DNA of 64,000 nucleotides from positions 1,426,001 to 1,490,000 of the forward strand of contig NZ_CP138858.1 of NCBI RefSeq assembly GCF_033878955.1, in the 5' to 3' direction. Shown here piece by piece: positions 23,858-33,422 of this stretch (positions are counted from its first letter, which is position 1; every line of letters starts with the position of its first letter). A program made the position numbers and the translations under genes. The notes under the pieces are model-generated. The model did not search any database and was not told the DNA's origin. It saw only the letters and a list, made by a program, of their open reading frames with translations. The stretch is from Coraliomargarita algicola. GTDB lineage: Bacteria; Verrucomicrobiota; Verrucomicrobiia; Opitutales; Coraliomargaritaceae.

Positions 23858-26800
23858 TAAAATTCCTTTCTGATCAATGCCGCCGCCTCGGTATCTTCCA
23901 GACCTGGAGTTATCTGAAAGGCCTCATAGACTGTCTGCGCACTCTCCAACTCTCCCATCTGCTTTAAGACGAGAATATCTTCGTAATATACCGTTGCCAA
24001 CAACTCATTAAAGCCAGGGTAACCAAGCATAATGCGCTCAAAGAAACCGTGCGCTTCGGAGAATTTACCTTCGGCCACATAGGCACGTCCGATCCACAGC
24101 AGTGCGTCTCCATGGCGCTGCCCACGCCACTCGTTGCGGTAGAGAATGGTCTCCAACTGTTCGCGTGCCGCATCGTAGTTTTGCGCGTCAATCTCCATGC
24201 GTCCAATGCGAAGGGCTGCTTCGCCCGCCTGATCGGCAGCCGCAAAGCGCTTGATCAATAGTTTATATCGATCGATGGCATCCCGTGTGCGGCCCACTTG
24301 CTGATAACATTCGGCCAACAGCTGATGCATCTCCAATTCCAAACTGGAATTCATATAATCCAGCTTCGATGCTTCCAGTTGAACAATGACCTCTTCGGGC
24401 TTAGCATGCGCGAACTCCTGAAGAATCCAAATCTGCCCGGCTAAACCTAGCTGAGGCCAAAGCACTTCGTCATGCACCAGAGCTAAGAACTCCGGCCGGG
24501 GCTTTAAATTCGGCTCTTCCGCAGCTGCCAAGGCTGCCTCGATACGAACCACTAATGGAATATCATCCGCCTGCTGCGCCTGAGCGAGCCGCCCGGCCAA
24601 CCAATCATCCGCACTGGTAGCCGGAATCGCTTCGTTCAATTGCTCGATCTCCGCTTTCAGTGCTTCCAACACGGGGTGTGTCACCACGGGATAAGGAGCC
24701 TGCTCAGGTGGCGTTGCCTCTGGCTGACTCGCGGTAAACTCCGCGACCCGCTGAGCGTGCGCCTCGTCCAAAACTTTATAATGCTCTAAGATCTCATTCC
24801 GAAATGCATTGTCTTGAACGAAACGATATTTAACCAATGCATCAATTTGCGGATGCTGCTTAAAGTAGCGGTATTGCTTGCCACGGTCTCCGATCAATTC
24901 TTTGAGCAGTTCGGGTGTTTCACTCACACGGCCCAGAAAGGCTTCCGTTTCCCTGCGCATGGCACGTAAACTACGGTCCTTCTTCAAATAATCCACCAAC
25001 AAGCCGTCCAACTCATCGACTTCGGTCATCTCAAAAAATTGATCCAATGGGCCCCGAATCGTATTGAGCGCGACTCGTGGCTGTTCCAACTGGTCGTAAA
25101 AACCAGCCAATGCCACCACCACTGGAATAATTTCAGACTCTTCTGGATAGCTTTGAATAAAATTCTGAAGACGCTCCAATGCTGCCGTCTCCTCTCCCCG
25201 GTCAAAGAGGATCTGTGCAATTTTCAGTTCCCCCGAAGCTAAAAGACCAGGATCATCGGTATATTGCTCGATCAAATAATAATGGCCGAGCGCGTTTTCC
25301 ACATCTCCCAGTAGATTCACTAGATTCCCCAGCACCAACTCCGCTTGCGCTCGTAGGACATTGTCGGGATAGCGTTCGACAAATTCTAGCAACAAGTCAC
25401 GCGCCTCATCCAAACGATCGAGCCCCATCACGCATAAAGCTTTTCTAAAAAAGGCATCTGCACGAAAACGAGTGCTGGGATTCGCGAGCACGTCTTCAAA
25501 GCGCTCCAAGGCGATTTGATGCCTCTCCTCAGTCAAATAGCCTAAGCCCAAAAAGTAATTAATCACTAGAGAGCTCTTAGTCTCTCCATAATTCTCACGA
25601 AACAATTGAAAATCCCGAATTAATTCGGAAGTCTCAAAGCGCATTAAGCGAGCCATACCATGTTTAAAAAGAAGCAAAGATGCCGCCGGATCATTGGGAT
25701 CAATCGCCGCGTACCAGCGTGAAATTTGATACACTTTCTGGAATTCGCCTCCTTCAAGGTAATCTGTCGAAATCGTATCGGCGATCGTCGCTCGATAGCG
25801 TTTAAAATTCTGATTCTCCAAATAACGCTTTCCTAAAAGCTCCGCGTCTTCGCTCTCGCCCAATTTGTGCCCCAAGGAGAATGAGGAAAAAATGATATCT
25901 TCGGCATACTCATGATCCGGATATTCGTCGACCATCACGCGAAAACGCCAATAGGCTTCCCACTCACGCCCCATGTCCATGTAAACGCTGGCGATGCGCC
26001 AATTTAACAAGGGTGTGTAATTCGTAGACGCCTTCAATGCAGTTAAATCCGCCTCTGCATTATCCAGTTTGGTTTTAGTTTGCTGATAAAAATTCCGTAG
26101 AACGGGATTATCTTCATATTGAGTGATCTCACGCTTTAGGCGCCGGACATAGTGCCCGAGTCCGACTTCCAAAGACTCATAAGAACGCACAAAGCGGTAA
26201 AAGAGACTGGCCGTTGCCAGGTCGCCAGCTTTCCGCAGCTGATCTCCGATCTCCATCAGTGAAGCGTTGAAACGTGGCGTATAAAAAACGGGCGCAGAAC
26301 TATTAAAAAAAGACAGAAACTCGCGCGAATCACTCACATCCCCCTGCTTCGCTTTTGCAATTAACAGATAAGCTGCATACGTCGTACGGTCCTCAGAAGA
26401 GTCACTCGTGCGCATGCCCGCTTCAAAGTAAGGCATACCTGCGACCCACTGATCTTCGACGATGTAGATGAGAATGATCTTCTGAAGGACCTCATTGCGC
26501 TCAATCCCAGGCACCGGGTTCGTATAGAGCGGAATGTAAGCCTTGAGTGCTTCTTTGTAATTCTTGGAAACCGCGTGCAGGTCAGCGATGTTATAGCGCG
26601 CCATCGGAACCAAAGTGTTTCTAGGATATTTTTTTATAAAATCCGTAAATAAAGTGATCGCCTGATTCAGCGCTTCCGCATCCTTCGCATCATAGTAATC
26701 AAAAACATAAGACAGCGCGATGTAGAAATCAAAAGTCGAATGCAGTCGTTTCTCTACATCAGGAGCCTGCTTCAACCGCTGCATAATCGGGCGCGCCTGA

Positions 26801-26952
26801 ACCAGTTGCTGACTATTAATCAAAGCCTTCACGCGCTGCAATTGCCCCGCAGTGGATTCACCGCCTTTAGGAGCTGCCCCAAAAGAAAGTAAATTCAATA
26901 GAATAGACAAACACAGTATAAAGACTGATTTTTTGTAAGGGTAATTATTCAT
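23857..26952 (-). CDS. very large exported TPR-repeat protein of the Exb operon
   Basis: 1031 residues with a signal peptide (KKSVFILCLSILLNLLSFGAA). Most of the chain is tetratricopeptide-like: for example ALNQAITLFTDFIKKYPRNTLVPMARYNIADLHAVSKNYKEALKAYIPLY, then further repeats ending in YPDHEYAED, YPDNVLRAQAELVLGNL and YPEESEIIP. A less regular segment (about 680-860) separates the N- and C-terminal repeat arrays. It is the first gene of the TPR-TPR-ExbB-ExbD-ExbD-TonB/VWA operon. The family is widespread in Verrucomicrobiota next to ExbB/ExbD, but its role is undescribed as far as I know. Confidence 0.75.
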   Translation of the reverse strand: MNNYPYKKSVFILCLSILLNLLSFGAAPKGGESTAGQLQRVKALINSQQLVQARPIMQRLKQAPDVEKRLHSTFDFYIALSYVFDYYDAKDAEALNQAITLFTDFIKKYPRNTLVPMARYNIADLHAVSKNYKEALKAYIPLYTNPVPGIERNEVLQKIILIYIVEDQWVAGMPYFEAGMRTSDSSEDRTTYAAYLLIAKAKQGDVSDSREFLSFFNSSAPVFYTPRFNASLMEIGDQLRKAGDLATASLFYRFVRSYESLEVGLGHYVRRLKREITQYEDNPVLRNFYQQTKTKLDNAEADLTALKASTNYTPLLNWRIASVYMDMGREWEAYWRFRVMVDEYPDHEYAEDIIFSSFSLGHKLGESEDAELLGKRYLENQNFKRYRATIADTISTDYLEGGEFQKVYQISRWYAAIDPNDPAASLLLFKHGMARLMRFETSELIRDFQLFRENYGETKSSLVINYFLGLGYLTEERHQIALERFEDVLANPSTRFRADAFFRKALCVMGLDRLDEARDLLLEFVERYPDNVLRAQAELVLGNLVNLLGDVENALGHYYLIEQYTDDPGLLASGELKIAQILFDRGEETAALERLQNFIQSYPEESEIIPVVVALAGFYDQLEQPRVALNTIRGPLDQFFEMTEVDELDGLLVDYLKKDRSLRAMRRETEAFLGRVSETPELLKELIGDRGKQYRYFKQHPQIDALVKYRFVQDNAFRNEILEHYKVLDEAHAQRVAEFTASQPEATPPEQAPYPVVTHPVLEALKAEIEQLNEAIPATSADDWLAGRLAQAQQADDIPLVVRIEAALAAAEEPNLKPRPEFLALVHDEVLWPQLGLAGQIWILQEFAHAKPEEVIVQLEASKLDYMNSSLELEMHQLLAECYQQVGRTRDAIDRYKLLIKRFAAADQAGEAALRIGRMEIDAQNYDAAREQLETILYRNEWRGQRHGDALLWIGRAYVAEGKFSEAHGFFERIMLGYPGFNELLATVYYEDILVLKQMGELESAQTVYEAFQITPGLEDTEAAALIRKEF

Positions 26953-27288
26953 TCATAAAAATACACGAGCTAGTGGCGTACAATTAGTCACTTAAATGGG
27001 GTACGTAATGTCACAGTAAGAAAATCAAGGAGTATATCATGTTAATATAAACCCACAAGACGTATACACATGATAACTATCCCGTGAATACGTCTAGACA
27101 GACAAAAGACACCAGCCCACAAGTAGTAGGCGCTTATAAAATGTGCCCTTGAGCCTCGAATCAGCGGTCAGAAGCAATCGCTGCCGCGCCCTGAAATTGA
27201 GTCCACAGCAACCCGATCGACCAATCAAATCAGCTCATCGTACTATCCGAGCATCAAATACTGCCAGCGCAGTCCTCTAGAACAGACG
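26953..27288. other. intergenic region between the response regulator and the TPR/Exb operon
   Basis: 336 bases without a gene. It is the leader of the TPR/Exb operon and contains one copy of the shared 14-bp motif (27060-27073). No terminator hairpin was recognised for the regulator gene ending at 27289. Confidence 0.5.
27060..27073 (-). promoter_or_regulatory. shared 14-bp motif, upstream of the TPR/Exb operon
   Basis: ACGTATACACATGA, 108 bases before the start at 26952. It matches the consensus ACGYRTAYRCRTGA seen before five other operons in the block. Confidence 0.45.
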
Positions 27289-27966
27289 CTAGAACCAATC
27301 ATCCGACGAAAAAATGCCCATTCGATAGGCCGTCCGAACCGCAGATGGGGCATTATTCACATCCAATTTCTCATAGATATGCCGCACATGTGCATCGACG
27401 GTCGGATAGCTAATATGTAGTTTTTCCGCAATTTCACGTTTCTGAAAGCCTTCTGCCAAGAGCTCTAGCACCTGTAGCTCTCGATCGGACAGCAACTTCT
27501 TAGTCGCCGTACGCATCGGCTTCTCGCGCAAACTCTTAATGATGTATTGAGCCACCGATGGATCGATACTCCCACCGCCGCCGACCACTGTTCGGATGGC
27601 TTCTGTAACTTGCTGAACGGTCGAAGATTTCAACAAATAGCCCGACGCGCCCAGAGCAATCGCGCGTACCACATCGCTCTCGGCACAAGACTGACTGAGC
27701 ACGATGATTTTCACATCGGGCAATTTTTCCTTAAAGTGAGGAATCGCTTCCAAGCCACTGAGACCGGGCAAGCGCAAATCAAGCAAGATCACTTGAGGAA
27801 AGAGTTTGGAACGAATTTTCCCCAAGCTGTTGATCGCCATCTCAGCAGTGCCAAACTGGCTAAACATTTCCAGGTCTTCTTCCCGTCGGATGGCGAACTG
27901 GATGACATTACGGTATTCTTCGTTGTCTTCAACCAGCATTATTCTCGTAGGCATTTTCATAGTCAT
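27289..27966 (-). CDS. NarL/LuxR-family response regulator
   Basis: 225 residues. The receiver domain (about 6-125) shows the acidic pair (MLVEDNEEY), the phosphoacceptor aspartate in VILLDLRLPGLSG and the conserved lysine (GYLLKSS). The C-terminal LuxR-type helix-turn-helix reads LSDRELQVLELLAEGFQKREIAEKLHISYPTVDAHVRHIYEKLDV. It is a DNA-binding partner of the histidine kinase encoded 18 bases upstream, and is the obvious candidate for the protein that recognises the shared leader motif or otherwise controls the neighbouring fucan operons. Confidence 0.9.
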   Translation of the reverse strand: MTMKMPTRIMLVEDNEEYRNVIQFAIRREEDLEMFSQFGTAEMAINSLGKIRSKLFPQVILLDLRLPGLSGLEAIPHFKEKLPDVKIIVLSQSCAESDVVRAIALGASGYLLKSSTVQQVTEAIRTVVGGGGSIDPSVAQYIIKSLREKPMRTATKKLLSDRELQVLELLAEGFQKREIAEKLHISYPTVDAHVRHIYEKLDVNNAPSAVRTAYRMGIFSSDDWF

Positions 27967-27984
27967 TCAATCAATTTAGAGTTA

Positions 27985-29913
27985 TCAGCGCGCTTTAAGT
28001 TTTAGCCAGACACGCGTACCTCCCTGCTCAGGATGCTCCACGCCGGCTTTTGCACGCATGAGTTTCGCGCGTCGTTGCAATGATTTAGGCAGTCCACCAG
28101 TCACTCCGCAACCATCATCAGTAATCACCAGCTCCACTTTATGATTTTTAACAGATAAAGAGATCTGCGCAGAGGACGCTTCCCCATGACGAATAATATT
28201 AGTCAGCGCCTCTTTAAAAAACAGATAGATATCAATGCGCACTCTACGTTTAAGTGCATTGATCGCGACCTCCCCATCAAAATGGATCTCATACTGTATA
28301 TCCGCCAACAAGCGAGATGCCTCTCGCTTCATGTCATCGACCAGATCTTCGCAGACTCCCTTGGCTTCCAGCATATTGGAACAAAAACGAGCGGAAGCCC
28401 CGGTGCGCTCAGTCAAGCCACGTATCCGCTGTAAACTTTCTTGCAACGAATCAGGCGAGTCCACCGACTGCTGGGCGATATCACTCCACAAACCGATCGC
28501 ATGTAAATTAGCACCGAGTTCATCGTGCAAATTGGCGGCAATGCGCTCACGCACTCTCGCCTCATGACGTATGCGCAGCATACGATTATATAAAACAACA
28601 AAGATCACGACAAATACCAAAGCGACCAAGCCGCGTGCCATCCAGCGCACCATTCTCTCCTGCCGCTGATGCCGAAAGTTGAGTTCTGTCATCAAATCTT
28701 GCAACTCCAGGTTCAATTGATGCCGCTGGGCCAGCTCGTGCATCCACCTTCGCATCGGTAGAATCTCGCCAAACAAATTCATTCCATCAGTGAGCGTTTG
28801 CGGAGGGCGCACGCCACTTTTTTCAGGTACCGTCCAGGCTGGCTTTCCCTCAGCGACATTCACGCCATTCGATAATAATTCGATTTCCGCGAACCCTGTA
28901 CGCGAGAGTCGATTCGGCACCCCCACGGTTTCACTTTTTTCAATCGTGACAACTCTGACATATCGACCACACGTCTCTGGGATATTCCACATCATGATCG
29001 GCCCCAATCCGGCAACATTCTCCATTTGATAATCCAATAGGACCACCGGATCCGTAAATTCAGGCGTCAAGGATACTTCGATTCTAAAATGCTTGGGAAT
29101 TCCAAGATCCCCGGCAAAGGCTTGTGGCACCGTATCACTTTGTTCAACCGCATGTAGATGAATTTCCGAAAGGCTATAGATCTCTCCCAAATCAATCAGC
29201 AAGGTCGGATCTTTACCAAAGCCACCGATATATCCATGGCTGGAATCACCACGAGCAGAATTCATCAAATAAGGTGTCGCTCCATCGACTAGGAAGCTGG
29301 CATCCCAAGCCCCCGAAGGCTCAAAGGGCGCACGACGTGACGGAGTCTCGACCGGACAGCGCAAGGCGACATTCTTGTTGCCACTGAACACAAAAACTTC
29401 AGCCAGCTGAAAAACATAAGCATCGTCATGCTGTCGTTTCGATAATTGCGTGACCTCCAAGCGTATCCACGACGCCTGTGTTTCCGGCACCGTCAATATC
29501 AAGGGCGAGATGCCCAAGCCCACGTTCTCATCGCGGATATATTCAGCAATCACATGCCCTTCGCGATCCTCATCTGTGCCGGCTATGATCTGAAACGCCA
29601 CCGGGAAGGCATCAGCACGAAAGCCTTCCTCCATATCACGCCAGAGAACGGGCACCAAGACGACTTCATCGATGGGGTACGTCCTCTCCAGATTAATTTC
29701 AATCCAATAGCCCAGCGTCGCATCATCCACCGGTTTGGTCCGATAACCGATCGAACCGACACCGCCGCGCAAACTGGCACGGGCCAAAGAATTTAACTCC
29801 TGCTGTATCGCCAGCTGTCTTGCTTCAAGATCGCGAGTAGACTGCCCATCAAAAGTCGCTCCCAGTGCAGTCGCACTCAGGCCCAAAGCAAGGCATGCCA
29901 GTAATCGTATCAT
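27985..29913 (-). CDS. HisKA_3 sensor histidine kinase with two discoidin-like extracytoplasmic domains
   Basis: 642 residues with a signal peptide (MIRLLACLALGLSATALG). Two beta-sandwich modules of the F5/8 type C kind follow: YWIEINLERTYPIDEVVLVPV...WIRLEVTQL (about 50-180) and PTLLIDLGEIYSLSEIHLHAVE...RYVRVVTIEKSE (about 225-340). A transmembrane helix (GLVALVFVVIFVVLYN, about 430-445) leads to the dimerisation/phosphoacceptor box RIAANLHDELGANLHAIGLW and an ATPase domain (EALTNIIRHGEASSA, DDGCGVTGG). Discoidin folds often bind sugars, so it may sense a periplasmic glycan. It forms an operon with the NarL-type regulator. Confidence 0.85.
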   Translation of the reverse strand: MIRLLACLALGLSATALGATFDGQSTRDLEARQLAIQQELNSLARASLRGGVGSIGYRTKPVDDATLGYWIEINLERTYPIDEVVLVPVLWRDMEEGFRADAFPVAFQIIAGTDEDREGHVIAEYIRDENVGLGISPLILTVPETQASWIRLEVTQLSKRQHDDAYVFQLAEVFVFSGNKNVALRCPVETPSRRAPFEPSGAWDASFLVDGATPYLMNSARGDSSHGYIGGFGKDPTLLIDLGEIYSLSEIHLHAVEQSDTVPQAFAGDLGIPKHFRIEVSLTPEFTDPVVLLDYQMENVAGLGPIMMWNIPETCGRYVRVVTIEKSETVGVPNRLSRTGFAEIELLSNGVNVAEGKPAWTVPEKSGVRPPQTLTDGMNLFGEILPMRRWMHELAQRHQLNLELQDLMTELNFRHQRQERMVRWMARGLVALVFVVIFVVLYNRMLRIRHEARVRERIAANLHDELGANLHAIGLWSDIAQQSVDSPDSLQESLQRIRGLTERTGASARFCSNMLEAKGVCEDLVDDMKREASRLLADIQYEIHFDGEVAINALKRRVRIDIYLFFKEALTNIIRHGEASSAQISLSVKNHKVELVITDDGCGVTGGLPKSLQRRAKLMRAKAGVEHPEQGGTRVWLKLKAR

Positions 29914-30039
29914 GAATAGTGAAGTAGGTGAACGACGCGTCTAAATCGAAGAGGTAATGACGCTGAAGTTCTTCAACTATTGGCAAAAAATCACTGAACG
30001 AAAGCCCAAACTCAAAAGGTTCACACCGACACAACAATC

Positions 30040-30053
30040 ACGTAGTATGCCGA
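30040..30053 (-). promoter_or_regulatory. shared motif (weaker copy), upstream of the sensor kinase operon
   Basis: ACGTAGTATGCCGA within CACAACAATCACG..., 127 bases before the kinase start at 29913. The flank ACAATCACGTa matches the copy at 45433, but the 3' half is diverged, so this is the least certain member of the set. Confidence 0.3.
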
Positions 30054-30098
30054 TAAAACGAGCGACACTCTAAAGCTGACCGGACAATGCGGGCGCGC

Positions 30099-31928
30099 TT
30101 AAGGTTTGATGTCTTTAATGACTTCTTGCGGCGGCACGCGCCCATAGGACGGATCATAGACGGGGATGCCCATGCCAGCCGGAGTCTGCCAGCCTGACTT
30201 GGGCTGGTGCGTCACATAAGCATAATACGGTGTCGCCGACATATCCGGGCCGATGAATACGGGAGCCAGTTTTGTGACGCCCTGCTCCAAATGAACCTTA
30301 AAGCTCACTTCCTTCGCGCCGGCGGGTATGTCTTTCGTTACATCAATATCTCCGATACGTAACCGGGCTTTTTGATAGTTGTAAGCCTTACCGTAGCTGC
30401 CGTCATTGATGCCCTTATCGGCTTCGACCGGCCAGCGGCGCAGCGAAATCTCATATTCGCCTGTTTGCTCCACCTCAATCGCCCAAAAGGACTCCACAGC
30501 CACGTCACCGCGGATGATATGTGTTTGATTCCAGGGCGGCAATTGATCGAGCAGCCAGTCGTGCGAAGAGAGCGTAACGATGGGGGCTTCGTCGGCGCCG
30601 ATCACCATATAGCTGGTCAAATCGTGCTCGCGGGAAACGTCGTCCCAAAAGTGATCGTATTCCGCCCGCATGCGCTTGAAGACCTCCGGATAGTCAGCGG
30701 ATACATCGTTCTGCTGCTTCGGGTCGGCTTCGATCTGATACAACTCGGTGCCATTGACCAGGCGCCACTCGTCGGTCATTACCGCACTCTTGCGCCATTT
30801 AATCGGATCAACCACCCGTTGCGATTCCACGACCAGCGCACGCTCCGGCCAGTCCGAATCATCGCCATAGAGCAGCTCGCGCAAGCTGGTGCCGTCGAAG
30901 TCGATGGCGGGCGCGTCCAAACCGATCAGATCGATAAAGGTCGGCAAGATGTCCAGGTGTGCGGTCAGCCGCTCGACTGACTTGCCCGCCTCGATCCCCC
31001 CGGCTGGCCAACGTAGAATGAAAGGCACGCGGTGTCCGCCGTCGTATTCCGAGTTTTTCTCACCGCGCATCCCGCCGTCGTAGCCGCGACCGCCATCCAG
31101 ACCGGCGGCGGTGCCATTATCGGTCATAAATACGAGAATCGTGTTTTCCGCCAAACCTTCGTCTTCGAGCATCTGCATTAGCTTGGCTAGGTTGTCGTCG
31201 ATGTTGGTAATCATCCCATAGAGTTCTGGATGCGGCACACGGGGATCGCCCTCGTAGGGCTCGCTGTATTCAAGTGGCGCATACAAAGGCTTGTGGGGGG
31301 CGTTGGTCGAAATATAGGCGAAGAAGGGCTTATCTTTGTTGGCTTGGATAAACTTCATCCCTTCGCCAAACCACACATCGGTGCAAAAGCCTTCGAAGCG
31401 CTGCGGTTTTCCATTAACGATATAGGTATCGTCGAAGTAGTCGTTGCCCCAGTAATCAGGCGCCTGCCCCACGCCACCGGCTTGGTGGTAAACCGCCTGC
31501 TGAAAGCCGCGATCTTCCGGACGGTAGGGATAGACATCGCCGAGGTGCCATTTACCAAAGAGCCCAGTCGCATAGCCGTTGTCGGCAAAGATGTCGGCCA
31601 TCGTCACTTCGCGGCGGCGCAGCATGTTGCGCCCCTGCACCGTGTGCCAGACCCCGACTCGCGCGGAATAGCGCCCCGTCATCAAAGCAGAACGCGTTGG
31701 CGCACAGGTTGGGTCGACGTGAAAATCGTTCAGCAGTGTGCCCTCACTACGCAGCTGGTCGATGTGCGGCGTCTTTACGGCCGGGTTTCCGGTAAAGCCC
31801 AAATCGCCATAACCTTGATCATCGGTAATGACGATAATCACATTGGGCTTGTCTGCGGCCTGCGAGCACACGGGCCAGGCGCAGGCGAGTAAGAGCAATG
31901 AAGCACGGAGGGTATGTTTCAATTTCAT
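30099..31928 (-). CDS. exported sulfatase (S1 family) with extra C-terminal domain
   Basis: 609 residues with a signal peptide (LRASLLLLACAWPVCSQA). KPNVIIVITDDQGYGDLGF, the formylglycine motif VDPTCAPTRSALMTGR and VFMTDNGTAAG with GMRGEKNSEYDGGHRVPFILRWP make it a complete type I sulfatase. After the sulfatase core (about residue 460) comes an extra beta-rich region of about 140 residues (VESFWAIEVEQTGEYEISLRRWP), as in several fucan and carrageenan sulfatase subfamilies. It is the last gene of the GH141-like/GH29/sulfatase operon, 18 bases after GH29. The likely substrate is a sulfated fucose polymer. Confidence 0.9.
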   Translation of the reverse strand: MKLKHTLRASLLLLACAWPVCSQAADKPNVIIVITDDQGYGDLGFTGNPAVKTPHIDQLRSEGTLLNDFHVDPTCAPTRSALMTGRYSARVGVWHTVQGRNMLRRREVTMADIFADNGYATGLFGKWHLGDVYPYRPEDRGFQQAVYHQAGGVGQAPDYWGNDYFDDTYIVNGKPQRFEGFCTDVWFGEGMKFIQANKDKPFFAYISTNAPHKPLYAPLEYSEPYEGDPRVPHPELYGMITNIDDNLAKLMQMLEDEGLAENTILVFMTDNGTAAGLDGGRGYDGGMRGEKNSEYDGGHRVPFILRWPAGGIEAGKSVERLTAHLDILPTFIDLIGLDAPAIDFDGTSLRELLYGDDSDWPERALVVESQRVVDPIKWRKSAVMTDEWRLVNGTELYQIEADPKQQNDVSADYPEVFKRMRAEYDHFWDDVSREHDLTSYMVIGADEAPIVTLSSHDWLLDQLPPWNQTHIIRGDVAVESFWAIEVEQTGEYEISLRRWPVEADKGINDGSYGKAYNYQKARLRIGDIDVTKDIPAGAKEVSFKVHLEQGVTKLAPVFIGPDMSATPYYAYVTHQPKSGWQTPAGMGIPVYDPSYGRVPPQEVIKDIKP

Positions 31929-31946
31929 AGAGATGGGGGATGGGAA

Positions 31947-33389
31947 TTACAAAGCAGTGTTCAAAGACAACTGGATCACAGTATCGTAGGGATTCAATGC
32001 AGCTTTAGGCAACATAAGTTCTAACTGCGCTCCCGTCTGCGTGTATTCGACTGCTTCACCGTTGGCCAGAAACGAGGCTGCCGTGACTGCTGCGGGCAGG
32101 TCTTCCAATTCGATGCTTCCGGCTTCAGGCCATTCCAGCACGTGTAGATAAAGTGTCTGCCCATCCTTGCTCACGGAAATGTCGCCCCACTCCGGACGCT
32201 CCGGCAAGGGGTTGCGGCGGGTGCGGTAGATCGATTCGCCGTTCACTTTGAGCCAATCGCCAATCACCCCATAGAGACGCACCGCTTCTGGATCGAGTTG
32301 ACCATTGCCCATGGGTCCGTTGTTGAGTAGCGAATTCCCGCCGGCGCAGACGGTATGCACGAGGCGATGAATCATTTCGACTTCCGTGTGGTAGTGATGA
32401 TTGCCCTTGGCCTTATAACCGAAGGATGTGCTCACACTGTCCGGCGACTCGACGTAGAGCGGCAGCTTCTTGGTGGGCACTTCTTTATCACCAATCGAAA
32501 CATAATCGAAGAGCTCCAGGTTTTCCTGCAGAATCTTACCTTTGCCACGATGAATGATGCGCGAGTTGATCAAGCAGTTGGGGCGATACTTGCGCACCAC
32601 GTCGCTGAATAGTTTCGCGCGCTCAAAAGTCATCTCGACGGGGGTGTCGAACCAGATCAGGTCGATCTCGTAGTTTTTCATCAACTCCTCGACCTGCGGC
32701 AAGCTCTTGCTCATAATGTAACGATCGAAGTCAGGCTCGAAATCTTCCGGCAGTTCCGGATGTAAAATGCTGCGCTTGGTGCGTGTATTCAAATAAGGCG
32801 CATCCGGCTCATCCCAATCCTGCGCATGTGAATAATACACCCCAAACTTCAGCCCCTGACGGTGACAGGCTTCACTCAATACCTTAATAATGTCGCGCTT
32901 GAAGGGCGTGTAATCGACCACGTTGTAATCGCTCACAATGGAGTCAAACAGAGCGAAGCCGTCGTGATGCTTCGAGGTGATCACCACATACTGAATGCCG
33001 GAATCCTTAAACGTTTTGGCCCAGGCATCGGCGTCAAAGTCGACGGGGTTAAAGGTCTTGGCCACTTCGTGATATTCGTCAGCGGACATTTTGGCCGAAA
33101 CCTGAATCCACTCGGAATAGCGAAATCCGGGAACCACGCCGTTGTATTCGCCCGCGAGGGCCGAGTAGACTCCGAAGTGAATGAATGCCCCGAACTTAGC
33201 ATCGCGGAACCACTGTTCCTGACGCGCAATCGAATCGGGCGTTTGCTGCAATTCATCCGCAAAACGGTATTCGAAACTGACATCCTTTTTCTGCGGCTGA
33301 TTCGGCGAGGCTTCTTGCGCCGGCACTTTGGCAGAGAGGAATTGTGAGCCCACAGCGAGGGCAAAGATCGGGAGTATTATACGTTTCAT
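31947..33389 (-). CDS. exported GH29 alpha-L-fucosidase
   Basis: 480 residues with a signal peptide (MKRIILPIFALAVGSQFLSA). The GH29 barrel is recognised from WFRDAKFGAFIHFGVYSALAGEYNG, YVVITSKHHDGFALFDS, GLKFGVYYSHAQDWDEPD and the nucleophile segment IDLIWFDTPVEMTF (aspartate after W-F). LINSRIIHRGKGK follows, and a C-terminal beta-sandwich begins near residue 385. It is a retaining enzyme that releases alpha-L-fucose. It lies between the GH141-like gene and a sulfatase, which suggests fucoidan side-chain or oligosaccharide degradation. Confidence 0.92.
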   Translation of the reverse strand: MKRIILPIFALAVGSQFLSAKVPAQEASPNQPQKKDVSFEYRFADELQQTPDSIARQEQWFRDAKFGAFIHFGVYSALAGEYNGVVPGFRYSEWIQVSAKMSADEYHEVAKTFNPVDFDADAWAKTFKDSGIQYVVITSKHHDGFALFDSIVSDYNVVDYTPFKRDIIKVLSEACHRQGLKFGVYYSHAQDWDEPDAPYLNTRTKRSILHPELPEDFEPDFDRYIMSKSLPQVEELMKNYEIDLIWFDTPVEMTFERAKLFSDVVRKYRPNCLINSRIIHRGKGKILQENLELFDYVSIGDKEVPTKKLPLYVESPDSVSTSFGYKAKGNHHYHTEVEMIHRLVHTVCAGGNSLLNNGPMGNGQLDPEAVRLYGVIGDWLKVNGESIYRTRRNPLPERPEWGDISVSKDGQTLYLHVLEWPEAGSIELEDLPAAVTAASFLANGEAVEYTQTGAQLELMLPKAALNPYDTVIQLSLNTAL

Positions 33390-33422
33390 AGGATAAGAAG
33401 TGTAAGTTGCGTTGAGTTTCTA

